Source: Miscanthus floridulus
Lineage: Eukaryota > Streptophyta > Magnoliopsida > Poales > Poaceae
Assembly: GCF_019320115.1 (NCBI RefSeq)
Contig: NC_089587.1
Coordinates: 89,484,939 to 89,548,938 of the forward strand
DNA: 64,000 nt
Direction of reading: 5' to 3'
The notes under the pieces were generated by a model that was not told the origin of the DNA, did not search any database, and worked only from the letters and a program-made list of their open reading frames with translations. The position numbers and the translations under genes are program-made. Of the stretch, positions 47,893 to 60,600 are shown piece after piece. The stretch's first letter is position 1, and each line of letters begins with the position of its first letter.

Positions 47893-48669
47893 CTGTAGCA
47901 AAAGTTCTTTTATCACTCCGTGGGAACATATTTTAGGTGATGCAACTTTTATCAAAATGAGATAATCAATTTATAAGGGGAGGAATGCGTGACATGAATG
48001 AAATGCACAAGTAATATGATGTATGTACGTGCCGTACGTTCTCACAAACTTATGAAATAAATAATTTCTAGCAACGAATTCAGTGGCACACAAATGATCT
48101 CTCAAATATGTATCTAATACATTCTACACGATAACGTTGTTATGTACCTGCAGAAGATTCATTTCAGCCCAATTCCCAATGAATGCATAAAAGCAGTAAA
48201 TTTTATCTACACGCTCTACACGAATCCCTAGATACGTGTACAACGGTAGTAACTACCCAAACCATCATCCTATTGACGGCATCACCTCAACAGATGGAAT
48301 ACCCATACATGAGATACCTTTGTAAAACATACGTAGAACATGTAATTACTCCAACATCATATAAGCATTCACCCTAGATCGGCGGTGTATCCGATCATGC
48401 TCTCACAACTCACACTTACCAAGGCGTAGAGGCAATTGATCCATACACTACCACTCAAACAAGTGGCACTCATACAATAGCACGCCATATGAGCAACGAA
48501 AGAGAAATATGATGCAAGAACCCTAAGTCAGTACTTAATTAAGCCACCTAGAGTCCTTAACTAGGCGTAAAGGATATGACCACTGGCACACTTTTTAGTT
48601 TAGAAATCACATTTTTCAAATGCCTTTTTGTTTTAAATACACTTATGAACAGTAACACGCTAAAACCAT
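47893..48669 (-). other. Element B leader
   Basis: Collinear with the A leader. A/T-rich, with no ORF of note. Confidence 0.5.
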
Positions 48670-48681
48670 GCTCTGATGCCA
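48670..48681 (-). promoter_or_regulatory. Degraded primer-binding site of element B
   Basis: On the minus strand it reads TGGCATCAGAGC, one transition away from the A and C sites. It lies two bases after the 5' LTR. Confidence 0.85.
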
Positions 48682-48683
48682 GC

Positions 48684-51600
48684 TGTAACAGAACCAACCA
48701 ATTATACGAAATTAAGTAAGAAAATCATCCGCTAGAGCAGACGATTTAGCAAACTTAAGCCCGTATAACCCGGTAGTCCGTGAAATCATGAAGGATTCCA
48801 AACCAACTCACATACCAGCCAAGATCATAATAAGTTTAGCGGTCACCATCACATATTACATAAAAGTTCGTATCTCAGATACATCAGAGTTTAAACATAG
48901 TTATTACAAAACGAGTTCAAATAGAAGTAGCGAAAGCCATTTGTTCAAAACCACACACACTCACATGGAGTTCAAATACAGTGCCAGCTAATGATCATCT
49001 CCAACAAAAGCATCAGACGAGACATAAGGAATGACCATGCCCATGGTCCTAAGCATCACCCATCGTAGGATAAAGGCAGTTGATACAATAGCCGTAATAC
49101 ATCTGCCCATCTGCAACAAGTGGGAATAAAACCCTGAGTATGAGAAGGTACTCAGCTAGACTTTCCCGACATAACCAAAAATAAAGTGACACCAAGGATT
49201 ATGAAGGGCTTTATAGTAGGGTAGCTGACTCATTTGCAAAAAGAGGCATTTTTAGCATTTCAAGAACCTTTCCAAAAGCATTATTGTCAAGTTAATTATT
49301 ATTAACCTGTCGACTATATTTGCACCTATACTAGAGCAAGCATGTGATTAAGCAAATAATGATAACCAATGATCATTAACAACTTCCATAATGTCATATT
49401 CATTATAACTGTCCAAGTGTTCCATCAACATTACTACGATGAAGTCACTCAAGTCAAGTGCTCACTATCCAGGAGCGATGGCGATTCGAATCGATTCCTA
49501 ACCAGCTAGTGATTTATTCCTTACACAAACCTCACTCACCCGCTAAAGTGAGGTATCGGTCACCGAGTCAACTATCTAGGAAAATCTCAAGTTTGCCAGG
49601 AACCACATGTACCCGGGGGCCGACCGACTGCCCTTTGGTCTTATCATCGTGCCCCCATGTCCTACCACGCCTGCTCCGGTACAGTGCGCTGCGGGCAATC
49701 TACTCAGCCCGAATAATCTCCCAGCTTCACGGTCGAAAGGTACTTTATTCGGCTAGCTAAATGTAAGGCATGCGTTCAACATGACTTGAGGCCCAACAAC
49801 GATCGGTCCTTAATCGACACAGACGGAAAGCACTACAGTCCAAAACTCTGTAAGTCTCCATTTGGTCTCAACTTCAAATTAACACTTAGTTATACGATGA
49901 TTATATAGTTATCCAAGCAGATCCAGGTAACCACCTATAGCTCGCAGGTGATAGGAAATCACCTGACTTCTACCGGTCTAAGCCAGCTAAGCATTGACTC
50001 AATTGCGGATACCACGGTAACAAGGATATAATATAACAAAGGTAGACAAGGTATAATGCAGCAACGGTTGCAAACAATTCCTGAACATAATGCATCAATT
50101 AAAGTAAAGCATTTAATTAATAATTGCAAACCAGAGAGAAAAATGCTCCGGGGCTTGCCTCTCTCGAAGGAGCTCGGGGGGTGATCGGGGCACTCCAGAA
50201 GTTCCTCAACGTCCTCCTCATCTGCTTCGGTCACTTCCTACGGCTGCACCTCGAGCTGCTCCTCGGGCTCCTCGGGTATGACGACTGGGCTCTCGATTTG
50301 TGATCCTATATGATGCATGTGCGTAAGTGCTTATGCAAAAGGTGCATCAGATGAAATGAACACAATGAATATGCTTACATGCAAGGTAGTCAACATTATC
50401 CAAGAACATGTACTACAAGCACATGTCATCTACTGTATTCTCTTCTACTATTAAGATGTTAAGTCAACACATCTCATTAAATACTTCAAAGATACACCAA
50501 AGCTTCACTGATTTCTTAATCATGCATAAAGCAACATTTGATTAAACCCTAATTAATAATAGGTTTGAATAGCAACATATATTTTTATAGCTTAGAAAAA
50601 TCTTAGAAAATTACCATAGCACAGTACTACCCTAAGTAGTCTACCATCAGATTTTTATGACATTTGAATAAGTGGAGTAGCCTACACAAAAATGACAAGC
50701 TATGGCATAATTATGAACATGAAAATACTTTGTATTATGAAAAGTGTCAAACAACAGATGTAATATTTTTCCTATGTTCTATACAGTAAATAATCATTGC
50801 ACAAAAATTATCACATGCATGTTTTCTACAAATTTTGCTCTCTAGCAAAAATAACAAAAATCAGCCATTAAAGGCACTTGAACTACACCTCACAATTTTT
50901 CTACAGGACATGCATGGCACATATTTTTCCTAGGAAGTACTTTACACAAGAAGAGTAACAAACTTGGAAGCATATTTTTCTAATCTTTCTATGATTTATT
51001 ATGACTTTCTCAAGAAAACAGCAATTTCAATGATTAAATAAAACTCCACAGAAAAGTATTTCAAGAATGACATGCAATATTTTTATCATGCAGATCTGGT
51101 GACAAGAAGCACAACAAAATTTGTTTCACCATTTTTGGAGCAATATAACTGGAGATATACATTTTACAAGCTTTGTAAATCAATTTCTGAAATCATTTTC
51201 TTTAACACTGAAATTCCCCCAACCCAGAACCGCTAGGTGCACCCGGTGCAGTGCACCCAGAGGGGCTGCCAGGCGGGACCCTTGGTCAAACCGGGCCCAC
51301 GCATCAGCCGGAGCCAAGCAGGGCCGCCGCTGGCCGGCCGGCGTTCGCCGACGGTGAGCTAGCCGGCGGCGCGGTCACCACTAGCAGCTCACCCACGACA
51401 AGGCAGACGCAGTGCACCAAGTGAAGGCACGGGAGGAGCTCATAATGAAGCTCGGCGGTGCGCATGGCGGAGTGATGGCGCGGCTCACCGACGGCCGGCC
51501 ATCTCCGGCCGAGAAGGGGCGCGAGAGGTGGTGCGGGAGCTTCACCGAGCTCGTGCGGTGCTCGTGCGTGCGAAGGGAGAGCAAGAAGGAGGATGGAGGG

Positions 51601-52600
51601 GCGAGGTCCATGAAGCGGAGTGCTCCGGCGAGCTCAGCCACAACTCCGGCGAGAGATTCCCGGGGAGAGGGAGCTTCTCACAGCTTACCGAGGCGAGCAC
51701 GAGGTGCGCGAGGAGGCGGAGCTGCGGGCGAGATGGAGGGTTCAACGGCGAGCTAGGACGGCCGGGCGAGCTACTTCCGACGAGGCGCAGCGCGCGGTGG
51801 CGAAGGCGGACGTGCGCCGCTACTGTTGCTGCTGCTGAGCGAGCGAGAGAGTGGAGTGGGGAGTGAGAAGGAGCGCAGCGCGGTCGGGAAAGTGAAGGCG
51901 CGACAGGAGGGCGCGGGGCAGGCCGGGGCTGCCGCGCGGCGTGCGTTGCCAGCGCATGGCGGCCACGCGGCGAGCGCGCTCTGACGTGGTCAGGCGCGGC
52001 ACTAAGGCAGGCCGGGTGAGCGGGCCGGCGCAGAGGCAGGCCGGGCCGACGTGAGCGGCTGGGCCGAAAGCGAGGCTGTGGCCCATTCAAGTGAAATGTG
52101 ATTTTTTTTAATTTATTTTCTATCCCCATTTCCTTCAATGCAAATTTTGAGCAATTTCAAAGCAGTTTTAAAAGTTGGTGTAAAAATGAAAGTTGTTCCA
52201 TTTTTCAAGATCTACAACTTTGCTTTTATGACCACAGTCCAATTCCAAATAGATTTTGAATTACAAAATAAACATCAATATTAATTCAAAACCCTAATTT
52301 TGAAGAATTGTTTAAAAGCAAAATTTGGCAAAACTTTGAATATGAACTTGGCTCCTATTTGTATCCTAAACATTTATAAGCTATCTTAGTGATCAAAACA
52401 AGAATCATGGCATCCAAACATGAGCATGGCATTTCACATTGTTTGAAACATGAATAAATTTTCAATCAACTTAAGCATCACATGAAATGATACTTCATTT
52501 CTTTCGAAATGAAATGCGTGAATGATGCTTATGCATGAGGTGATGATGATTATGTTCATGGGATGGAATGTTAGTGCATGCTTAACACCGAGGTGTTACA
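48684..52600 (-). repeat. 5' LTR of element B
   Basis: A 3917-bp LTR, TGTAACA...TGTTACA, next to the primer-binding site and followed by the ggtgg duplication (52601-52605). The GC-rich section is at about 51220-52080; ORFs there are compositional. It has a minus-strand CTATAAAG at 49216-49209. Confidence 0.92.
49111..49165 (-). promoter_or_regulatory. Conserved LTR hairpin module, element B 5' LTR
   Basis: The same 55-nt module as in A, here with GTAAGT changed to GAAAGT and one mismatch in the stem. The B 3' LTR copy at 26130-26184 is intact with a perfect 8-bp stem. Confidence 0.55.
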
Positions 52601-52605
52601 GGTGG

Positions 52606-53359
52606 GAGGCTTAAGCCCCCCTCTATCGCCGCTGATCTCATGGAGCCCCCTAGAGCCCCTTTAAGATTTTTTTTGTTATGGCTGCTTTGAGGAAAAGAAG
52701 CCGGAGATTGAAGAATAAACATTTTTCACAACTCCAAGCTAGCACAATTAAGGAATATGTACCAAAGAAAGTTTCATTTTTCTTTTAGTCTCTGAAGTCT
52801 GCAGGCAATAAACTGAGGAGGAAGAATCCACAAAGGAATATGGAGGGTTTCTATAAGCTATAAGGACTGGAATACATTAATAGTGAAAAAGTAGAAGCTT
52901 GCTAGAGTTTTGTATTTTCTACAAACGGTACATACATAAATGGCCTAACAAATGTTGAACACCCAACCCAACAACTTGGATGAATTTCTTGCCTGAAAAG
53001 GAAAACATATATAGTCATGCAGGTGATTAAGCTTGAATACCCTGTATATAATAAGAATAATGTCAAATTCACCGGGAGTGGCATAATTAGCTGAGCAAAT
53101 TGGTGTTTTTGAATAATGGATAGCATCAGTGGAAAAGAAAAGCATCATATATAGTAGAGACAATGACAAAGGTAAGTAGGGTAAGAAGCAAGTATTGCAA
53201 AAAAAACCCCCTCAAAAGTATGGTGGAACTACTGCTAAGTTTATAAGAAAAATTAAGCTCTAAAGTAAAAGATCAAAGTGAAAGGTGATATCTTAATTGG
53301 AAAATACACCTATTCCAATCTGAATGAGACTTCACTTATTGTGTCCAACAAAGCTTTGT
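52606..53359. other. Intergenic DNA right of element B
   Basis: Continues the pre-insertion sequence interrupted at 10941. A/T-rich; no gene, RNA or repeat that I can support. Confidence 0.5.
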
Positions 53360-53470
53360 TGTTCGGTTGATGGTTTCTGTGGCTGATAAGCCGGCTGAAG
53401 CTGATTTGATGTGAGAGAAAAACACTGTACCATGACTGATAAGCCAGGCTAACAAGTTCTAGCGAACAGA
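53360..53470. mobile_element. Short MITE with GTTCG/CGAAC ends
   Basis: Begins 'gttcggttgatgg' and ends 'ctagcgaacag', with inner words 'gctgataagcc' and 'gtgagagaaaaacactg' that recur in a common panicoid-grass MITE type. The family assignment (hAT-like or other) is uncertain. Confidence 0.55.
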
Positions 53471-53880
53471 ATGCGAGCTGTCATTGCAGTTAATAGTTAA
53501 ATTAGATTATACTAGTTAGGAAACAATTCGATTTTTCCTTGAAAGGTTGGTTATTGTCGATAAACAGTGACGATAGAGTATCTTGCATGGTCTTTGGAGA
53601 GAAGCTTATGTACACAAGATTACTGTGCAAGCTGGAAAAGGAACCGATGGGAAGATAAATCATGACTACAGAAGAAGATACTCAAATTCGATCTGAATGG
53701 ACAGATTGAGTGATTAGATGAAGAAAATAGCATGGCTAAAAGTACCTGTAGGTAATCAGTAACATGGATTAAAGCTAAGCTCAACCGAAGAGGTTTCTGA
53801 ACTAATTATGTAGTTAGGTCAGTTTAACACAATTAGGAATCACTAAACCACCATGATATATCAAGCATCTTACTATTTTA

Positions 53881-54089
53881 TACTCCCTACATCCTAAATT
53901 ATAAGTCATTCTAATTTTATTGAAGAGTTAAAGCATCTTAAGTTTGAATAAATTTATATAATAAAATAATGACATCTATGATACCAAATAAGTATTATTA
54001 GATTATTTATTAATTATATTTTTATAGTATACCTAGGACTTTATAATTCTCTCTAACTTTGGTCAAACTTGAGATACTTTGACTCCTAG
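53881..54089 (+). mobile_element. Truncated Stowaway-like element
   Basis: Begins 'tactccctacatcctaaatt' with 'ataagtcattct', the typical end of Tc1/mariner-type grass elements. The matching right terminal repeat is missing, so it is truncated near 54089. Confidence 0.65.
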
Positions 54090-54560
54090 CTCTAGTTGTT
54101 GCTCCTGCTTGCCACTGCCAGCCTGCTGCGATGGCGCCGCCACACCAGCCTTCAGGTGAGCGCATGGAGGAGGATGGTTTCTAGGGTCAGGGGCGACGAC
54201 GGAGGCCAGCAGGTGAGCAATGCTAGCGTTGCCCACGGGCATGGCCGTGGGCGACGTATATTCTGATTTGTTCATGATATTATTATCACATATAATCATC
54301 TGATTGGTGCAAATGTTCATGTCATTATCATACATATAGTAGACATTCATATATGCGCCATGCAATTATTATTAAGATATATTGCCCATAGTCTGGCCCA
54401 CCTAAATTTCCTGACGAGCTCCGCCACAGACTTACCGTGAGTCCACGACGTGCTCAACTGCGTCTGCGTGCAGCCGTGCACCACCGGTCGACCGCTGCGG
54501 CTTCTCGACGACGTTGGCCACCTGAAGGGACGATGAGTAGCGCTAGCTACTACTGGTACT
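54090..54560. other. Intergenic DNA, GC-rich in part
   Basis: Two small GC-rich patches (54110-54250 and 54400-54530) could be remnants of captured exons; no protein family was recognised. Confidence 0.35.
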
Positions 54561-54691
54561 AGGGGTCTATTTGGCATAACTTATAATGTTTTTTCTTTGC
54601 TAAACATTTATTTTCAAAACAGCTTTATGGGTGAAGTTGTTTTTCTCCTTCTTTCACGTAGACATAAGTTGGAATGAGGCTAAAAATTATA

Positions 54692-54930
54692 CTACCTCCG
54701 TTTCCGTTTACTTGTCACCGAAATTTTACTGTAGCAATTTTGATCATATGTTTTTTTCTGCAAAAGATTTTTTAGATACATAAGTTTTCACATATATGAT
54801 TCTTTATTAACATACTTCATTAGTGTTATGTACGTTGAAGTATCTAAGATTTTTTTAGAAGAAAAAACAGATGATCAAATTTGCTACAGTAAAAAGTTGC
54901 TGACAAGTAAACCCAGACAAAGGGAAGTAG
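54692..54930. mobile_element. Stowaway-like MITE
   Basis: Terminal inverted repeats 'ctacctccgtttccgttta' and 'taaacccagacaaagggaag', continuing inward (acttgtc/gacaagt). About 240 bp, non-coding. Confidence 0.7.
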
Positions 54931-54992
54931 CTTATTCTAGCTTTTTTTTTTTTGACATATGTGGGCCCAGTAGATGGAAAGGACTGCGAAGA

Positions 54993-55783
54993 TGTTCGGC
55001 TATGGCCGCTTTTTTTTTAGAGCAGTGTTTTTCTCTTAAAAACCAGCATCAGTGAAAACCAGCATGAACAGTGCATCTGTCCCCGCGGGGAAGCCAGACG
55101 CGGGCGCGACAACACCGAGGAGAGCACGCCGCCGGGAAGGACCGTGCAGAGAAGGGGCTCGCGCCGCCGCCAGGGCGCAGCCGCCGTGGCTCGCGGCCAC
55201 CAGGGAGCAACCGCCGTGGCGCGCGGTCACCGGCGCGCGGCCACCGGGGCGCAGCCGCCGTGGCTCGCGGCCTCCGGGGCGCGACTGTCGGGGCTCGCGG
55301 CCTCCGGCGGGCGGCCACCGGGGCGCAGCCGTCGTGGCTCACGGCCGCCGGGGCGCGACCGCCGGGGCGCGCAGCCTCCGGCGCGCGGCCACCGGGGCGC
55401 AGCCGCCGGGGTGCGCGAGCTGCTGGGCGTGTCCGCAGAGCTGCCTGGCGCGGCCTCGACTCCGCGGACGCCGAGGCTCGCGAGCGCGGGCTTGGCCGGA
55501 AGCGGGCACTGCCTCGCGCGGCGCGGCTACCGCCTGAGGCTGGCCGCGGGGGCTGGGGTAGGGGCACGGGCTTCCCAGGACGGTGGGCATGGCCATCGGG
55601 ATAAAGGAGCTGGACAGAGACAGATGGGGAAGAAGATAAGCAGCCTGGGTGTTTTCAGTTTGCAATGCTACAATATTTTCCTCCTATAGCAAATCAGCAC
55701 TGATCAGAGTATTTTTCTCTTACAGCAAATCAGCACCGATCAGGCTTATCAGCCCAGAAACCAAACCAAACCAGCGAACAGGC
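54993..55783. mobile_element. MITE-like insert with a GC-rich minisatellite core
   Basis: The ends ('gttcggctatggccg' and 'ccagcgaacaggc') and inner words ('gtgtttttctctta', 'caaatcagcaccgatcaggc') resemble the element at 53360. The core 55085-55560 is about 80% G+C by eye, made of imperfect units such as 'ggccaccggggcgcagccgc'. Long ORFs on both strands there are by-products of this composition. Confidence 0.5.
55085..55560. repeat. GC-rich minisatellite
   Basis: Irregular tandem units of roughly 30-33 bp containing 'ggggcgcagccgccgtggc' and 'tcgcggcctccgg'. Confidence 0.65.
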
Positions 55784-55785
55784 TA

Positions 55786-55883
55786 AAAGGTTCAGGCGTA
55801 TAAGGGAGAAGAAGGGTAGTGTAGTCATTTTTCGCTGAAAGGTTCAGGCGTATAAGGGAGAAGAAGGGTAGTGTAGTCATTTT
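55786..55883 (+). repeat. 52-bp tandem duplication
   Basis: Two copies of 'aaaggttcaggcgtataagg' plus following sequence at 55786 and 55838, nearly identical over at least 45 bases. Confidence 0.9.
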
Positions 55884-56031
55884 ATCCAACTAGTCCACCA
55901 TGTAAAGCTATTTTGCCAAATAAGTCTTCAAAACAGCTTTAGCTTCACCAAGAAAGTTTGTAAAACTAAAATCCCAAAAAACAATTTAAGTAGTGAAGCT
56001 GAGCTGTGCTAAATAGGGCCTATGGTGCTTA

Positions 56032-57360
56032 CTTGTTATTATCTACCAGCTGAGCCTGAGTAGTGAAGACCTTGTGTTAGGTGCAGTGTACGTGGTCACG
56101 TATGGCTTCTCTTGCGGCCCCCAACTCAAGTTTATGCAGCTTCCATTTTCAAAGTTTACAGGCAAATAAAAAAAATGCCCACCAAATGTCAAAGCCATCT
56201 TCAAAGTTTACAGGCAGATTTAGAGAAGTGAAGTCATTGCTTGCCCAGGCTCATAATCACACTTTGACCTGAACTGCTATTGCATGCTATGCTAAATCAA
56301 AGCCTTAACATCCACCCTACCTGTAGTACTTTTCCCCTGAGAAGGCAACTTCGATGAGTTGTTTCAAACAAGCCCTGATCACATGGTAGTATGGCCCTCT
56401 GTTAGGTGTCAGCTGACAAGCTTTCACCAGCAGAGAGTTAAGGGGTACGGGCCAACCGGATTAATGCATATATATCCATCTTCCACTAACAAATGGAAGA
56501 GGAAGACGAGTTTCTCGTTGATTTCTTATTCCATCTGATTCTGAGCCCATTTTTGAAGGAAAAACCGGCTACCAACTTGGGTACTTCTGCTTGTTTGACG
56601 TTCCGGATGGCCAGTCTCAACTCTCAGGCTCAGCCACCTTTCTTGGCAACTTGCGATCCCTGAACCGGGACATGGTATTGCGATAAGATGGGAGGTTGCT
56701 ATACCTCTCGCTGACATGACATCTAGTTCCGCAATGCGACATGCCAACACGAGGCACGAAATGATATTACGACACCTTGTTACCATTATAAGCTTGAATT
56801 CAGATAAGCAACATTGATGCCATAATAAAAAGGTAAAAACATATCCAAACACCTTGCTTTCAGTTCAGAAAAAAAAAAAGACGTCGTTGATATCCTATGT
56901 CTCGTGGCTACGAACAAACAAGAGCACGAAAGTTTCATCTAACAGAAGCCTGCCGCCAACCCAACCGTCAGGGCAAGCAAGCAATTGTTGTGTTACTTTC
57001 AGATCTACCAGCTAGTGCCCAAAAAAAGTGGCACATCGCTCTCCAAAGGGTGCACATGTCCAATAAAGTATAAAGCGGCACCCATCACTCCAGTAGCGTG
57101 CGGCTTCAGCTGGAAGCTCAGCTCACGCCTGAAGCCTCCAGAATTCAATCGGCTGAAGATGCAGAGCAGCCATCAGCATGACATAGCACCACTAACCTTT
57201 TTGCTTGTTTCATTAGGAGCACATGAATGAATTGAATGAATGAAAAGGAGAAACGTCTGAAGAGACGAGACCTTCCCAACTTTTCCAGAATTAATTGTTA
57301 ATTAGTTAGGCTACTACTATTATTGATTAAAATTTCAAGAGGCCACCAGATCAGCTAGAG
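56032..57360. other. Intergenic DNA upstream of the MAP65 gene
   Basis: No gene or repeat is supportable. The last part should contain the MAP65 promoter; no clear TATA box was found, and a GA-rich stretch (57356-57375) may lie at the transcription start. Confidence 0.4.
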
Positions 57361-57418
57361 AGAGTAGAGAGAGACCCTTCTTCGCAAAGCTTCGGCCCTC
57401 CGTTGCGTTGCAGCTCTC

Positions 57419-57625
57419 ATGGCGGCACCAACCACACCACAAATATGCTACGTGTCTTGCAAGCAAAACCAGTATCTAAAGCCACTCGCAGCAGCAGCCA
57501 CCACTGTATTTCTCAGCTTTTCTGTCATATACACTTTGCTAAATCTGTTCCCCTCCACGGACACCTCTAAGCATGTAATGTACAACTGCGCACAGCTGAA
57601 CTCAGCCCAGCAATATCTGCTCTGA
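57419..57625 (+). other. Possible upstream ORF in the MAP65 5' UTR
   Basis: A 68-codon ORF with one hydrophobic stretch ends 18 bases before the MAP65 start codon. If not spliced out it would be expected to reduce initiation at the main ATG. Not recognised as a protein family; it may be chance. Confidence 0.3.
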
Positions 57626-57643
57626 GTTTGTCAGGTCCTTGAG

Positions 57644-60600
57644 ATGGGATCACTCAAGATGACTGAAAAAGCTCCCGGTGCTGCGCTGCCAGAGTCTTCA
57701 GGTGCCTACTTGCTTCAAGAACTCAAGGTACACAAAGTTTTTTCAACAAAAAAATATATATCTGTTCTGCTCTAGCTGAAATGCTTACTAAACTCTGCAT
57801 GGTGCTTAGATGATATGGGATGAAGTTGGGCAAGACCAAAATGAAAGGGAAAGAATACTGGAAGAGCTTGAGCAGGAGTGCCAAGAGGTTTACAGAAGAA
57901 AAGTAAATAGTGCCAATATGTCCCGGATTCAGCTGCATCAAGCATTAGCTGAATCTGAGGCTGAATTTACCAACCTGCTGCTATCCCTTGGAGAAAGACC
58001 ATTCCCAGCACGAGTAAACATCCAAATCTTGCGGGTCTCATCATTTATCCATATCTAACAAGCAACGGTTGGAAACTAACCTGAAAACCATTTCTGCAGC
58101 CTGAAAAAATGGCAGGCACTCTAAAGGAGCAGCTGAATTCCATTACACCGGCTCTACAAGAAATGCAGATGAGGAAGGAAGCCAGAGTAAAGCAGTTCAT
58201 GGAGGTTCAAACTGAAATACACAGAATTGCTTCTGAAATTGCAGGACGCTTAGGGAATGAAGCTGTTACTGTGAATGAAGAAGATTTGTCACTAAAGAAG
58301 CTCGAGGAGTTCCAAAGCGAATTGCAAAGACTGAAAAGAGAAAAGGTACACATGCCTCCTTCACTTGATGATAAGCATGAACTGTCATAAACATATTATA
58401 ACACTCCTGGATCTGATTTCAGAATTTTATTTTCTCCAGAGTGATCGCCTCTGCAAAGTGGAAGAATACAAAGTTCTAATTCACAATTTTGCAAAAGTAA
58501 TGGGAATGGATCCTTCAAAGATACTTGCTAATGTTCACCCAAGGTTGCTAGATGGACCAAATGAGCAACAGACGAAGAATATCAGTGATGACATCCTCAA
58601 CAAGCTCAATATGACTGTTCAGCAGCTAAAAGAAGAGAAGAGCAATAGAAGGGAAAAGGTGATCTGTCATCCTTCTTGGTACCAACCATTGTAGCCAGTA
58701 GCCCCATTTCACTTGGTCACAGTGGCAGCATGAAAAACAGGGGATACATTCAGGTTATATAAAACAACCAAATCGCATACTTAGTTCAAGAATAGCATAA
58801 AGCAAAATGGCATAATGCATCCAGAAGATACTTCATTGGTCTTCTTACAAAAATTATCACCTTTGAACCCATTAATAATGTTAGCATTAGCAAGTTATTT
58901 TTGTTGCTAGTTCTAACAGGAAATATACCATGTGAATATTCAAGAAAAAGTGAGAGAATCTTGAACTGCATTAATACTATTACTAAAGCAGGTATTATTT
59001 TGTAGCTCCAAAACCTTGTAAAAGCATTAACAAACTTATGGAATACTCTGGATACTACTATGGAGGAGCGTCAACCATATGGGCAAATTAAGGTACTCAC
59101 AATGACTTCAATAAATGGTATGTTAGGTCCTGGAAGCCTCACACTTGAGACAATTCAACAGGTAAAGACCAGAGATTAAACTTCAAAGCAGACATGAATT
59201 ATGTCAGACAAGTAACTGTCTTGATGCTGATAGGTTATTAGTTTTACCATATTGAATGACACAGGTTGAATCTGAAGTTCAGCGTCTGAATCAGTTGAAG
59301 GCAAGCAAAATGAAAGAGCTATTCCTAAAAAAGAGAGCAGAAGTCGACGAAATTTGCAAGAAATCACACATGGACATGCCTTATCAAACAGAAATGGACA
59401 AAATAATGAATCTGATAATGTCAGGTGCGTTCGGCACAGTTATATGCCATTATCTTTGTTTCAGTGCTGAAGTATATTTACCAGTCTCCAATGCGTTGAC
59501 TAATATAACTATTTGGGGAATAAATGAACAGGAGATGTGGTCCATGATGATCTATTAAAGACAATGGATGAATATATATGCAAAGCAAAAGAGGAGGCCA
59601 CAAGCCGGAAAGACATAATGGATAAGGTTGAAAAATGGATGGCTTCATGTGATGAAGAGCGATGGCTAGAAGAATATAGCAGGGTGCACTAGCTGCCTGA
59701 TGACCATAGTCATAGACATTGCCTTATCTAGAAGTATATTTTTTACTAAGTTGATTATAATTTTCTACAGGATGAACGAAGGTATTCAATAAGCAGAGGA
59801 GCACACAAGCACTTGAAAAGGGCAGAGCGTGCTCGAATTATAGTTAACAAAATTCCAGGTATGCATCATATCTACAGAGTAAAATGGAAACTGAAATGCC
59901 ACATATATTTACTAGAAAAATTGTGCAGGCTTGGTAGAACAGTTAATGGCCAAGACACAATTCTGGGAACAGGAGAGAAACAAGATCTTCTACTATGATG
60001 AGGTGCGACCTCATAAACTGCAAACATAATCACCTGATCTGAAATCATCCTTTCAAAATTTGGATTTTAACTTGTCATAAATATTTATCCTAGACTGACC
60101 TAGACCGCCCATGTTTTCTTTTAAAAAACTGTAAATAGTAACTTCTTTTATGGCTTCCGCCCATCTTTGAACTATTATAAACATGATTTTATATTGCTCT
60201 ACAAAGAATTAAACTTTCATACTTCAGCGAATGCCAAAATACTGAACAAATGTAACAATTTTGGTATTGTAGTGGCACATAGAAGCATTTTAAATTCGCG
60301 CCTTTATAATTTATGGATAGAGAGGCTAGGTATTTTTGGAAGGGCAGTCACTGGATAAGGTGGCAGCAAGTAAACGTTAGCTTCATCAATTCAACCTTCT
60401 CCTGTAAAGCAACCTTGTGAATATGCTTATTTGCAACAGCAAACTGAATAACAGAATAAATTATGTATGCAACATTTAATAGAGGTAATCAAGTAAAAAC
60501 AAAAACTAAAGAGAGTAGAAAGTACAAAAAAGATAGGCCACTAAAAACCTGAAGGGAAGCTGCATGGTCATTTCAGCATTTTTCCAAGGCCATCATCTGA

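Larger units (their letters stand above)
10942..52600 (-). mobile_element. Element B: Tekay/Del-type chromovirus, host of two nested insertions
   Basis: B spans 10942-52600 and is flanked by ggtgg (10937-10941 and 52601-52605). Removing A, C and their duplications leaves about 14.5 kb. It is oriented on the minus strand: 5' LTR 48684-52600, primer-binding site 48670-48681, accessory H3-like ORF 46903-47892, gag-pol 46545-29620 (split by C), and 3' LTR (split by A). Chromodomain, integrase and RT motifs place it among the chromoviruses. Its left LTR terminus has decayed from TG to AG. Confidence 0.9.
54561..56031. mobile_element. Probable non-autonomous DNA transposon holding two nested MITEs
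   Basis: Left end 'taggggtctatttggca' and right end 'tgctaaatagggccta' form imperfect terminal inverted repeats. The subterminal words 'caaaacagcttta' occur on both sides. Inside lie a MITE at 54692-54930 and a larger insert at 54993-55783. No clean target duplication was identified. Confidence 0.45.

Noticed and set aside
55049..55689. ORFs of up to 181 codons on both strands
   Set aside because: Arg/Ala/Gly/Pro repeats from a GC-rich minisatellite; no start context or conserved domain.
58061..58070. Mitosis-specific activator (MSA) motif in MAP65 intron 2
   Set aside because: It contains the core AACGG, but the flanking consensus is poor and it lies downstream of the start codon.
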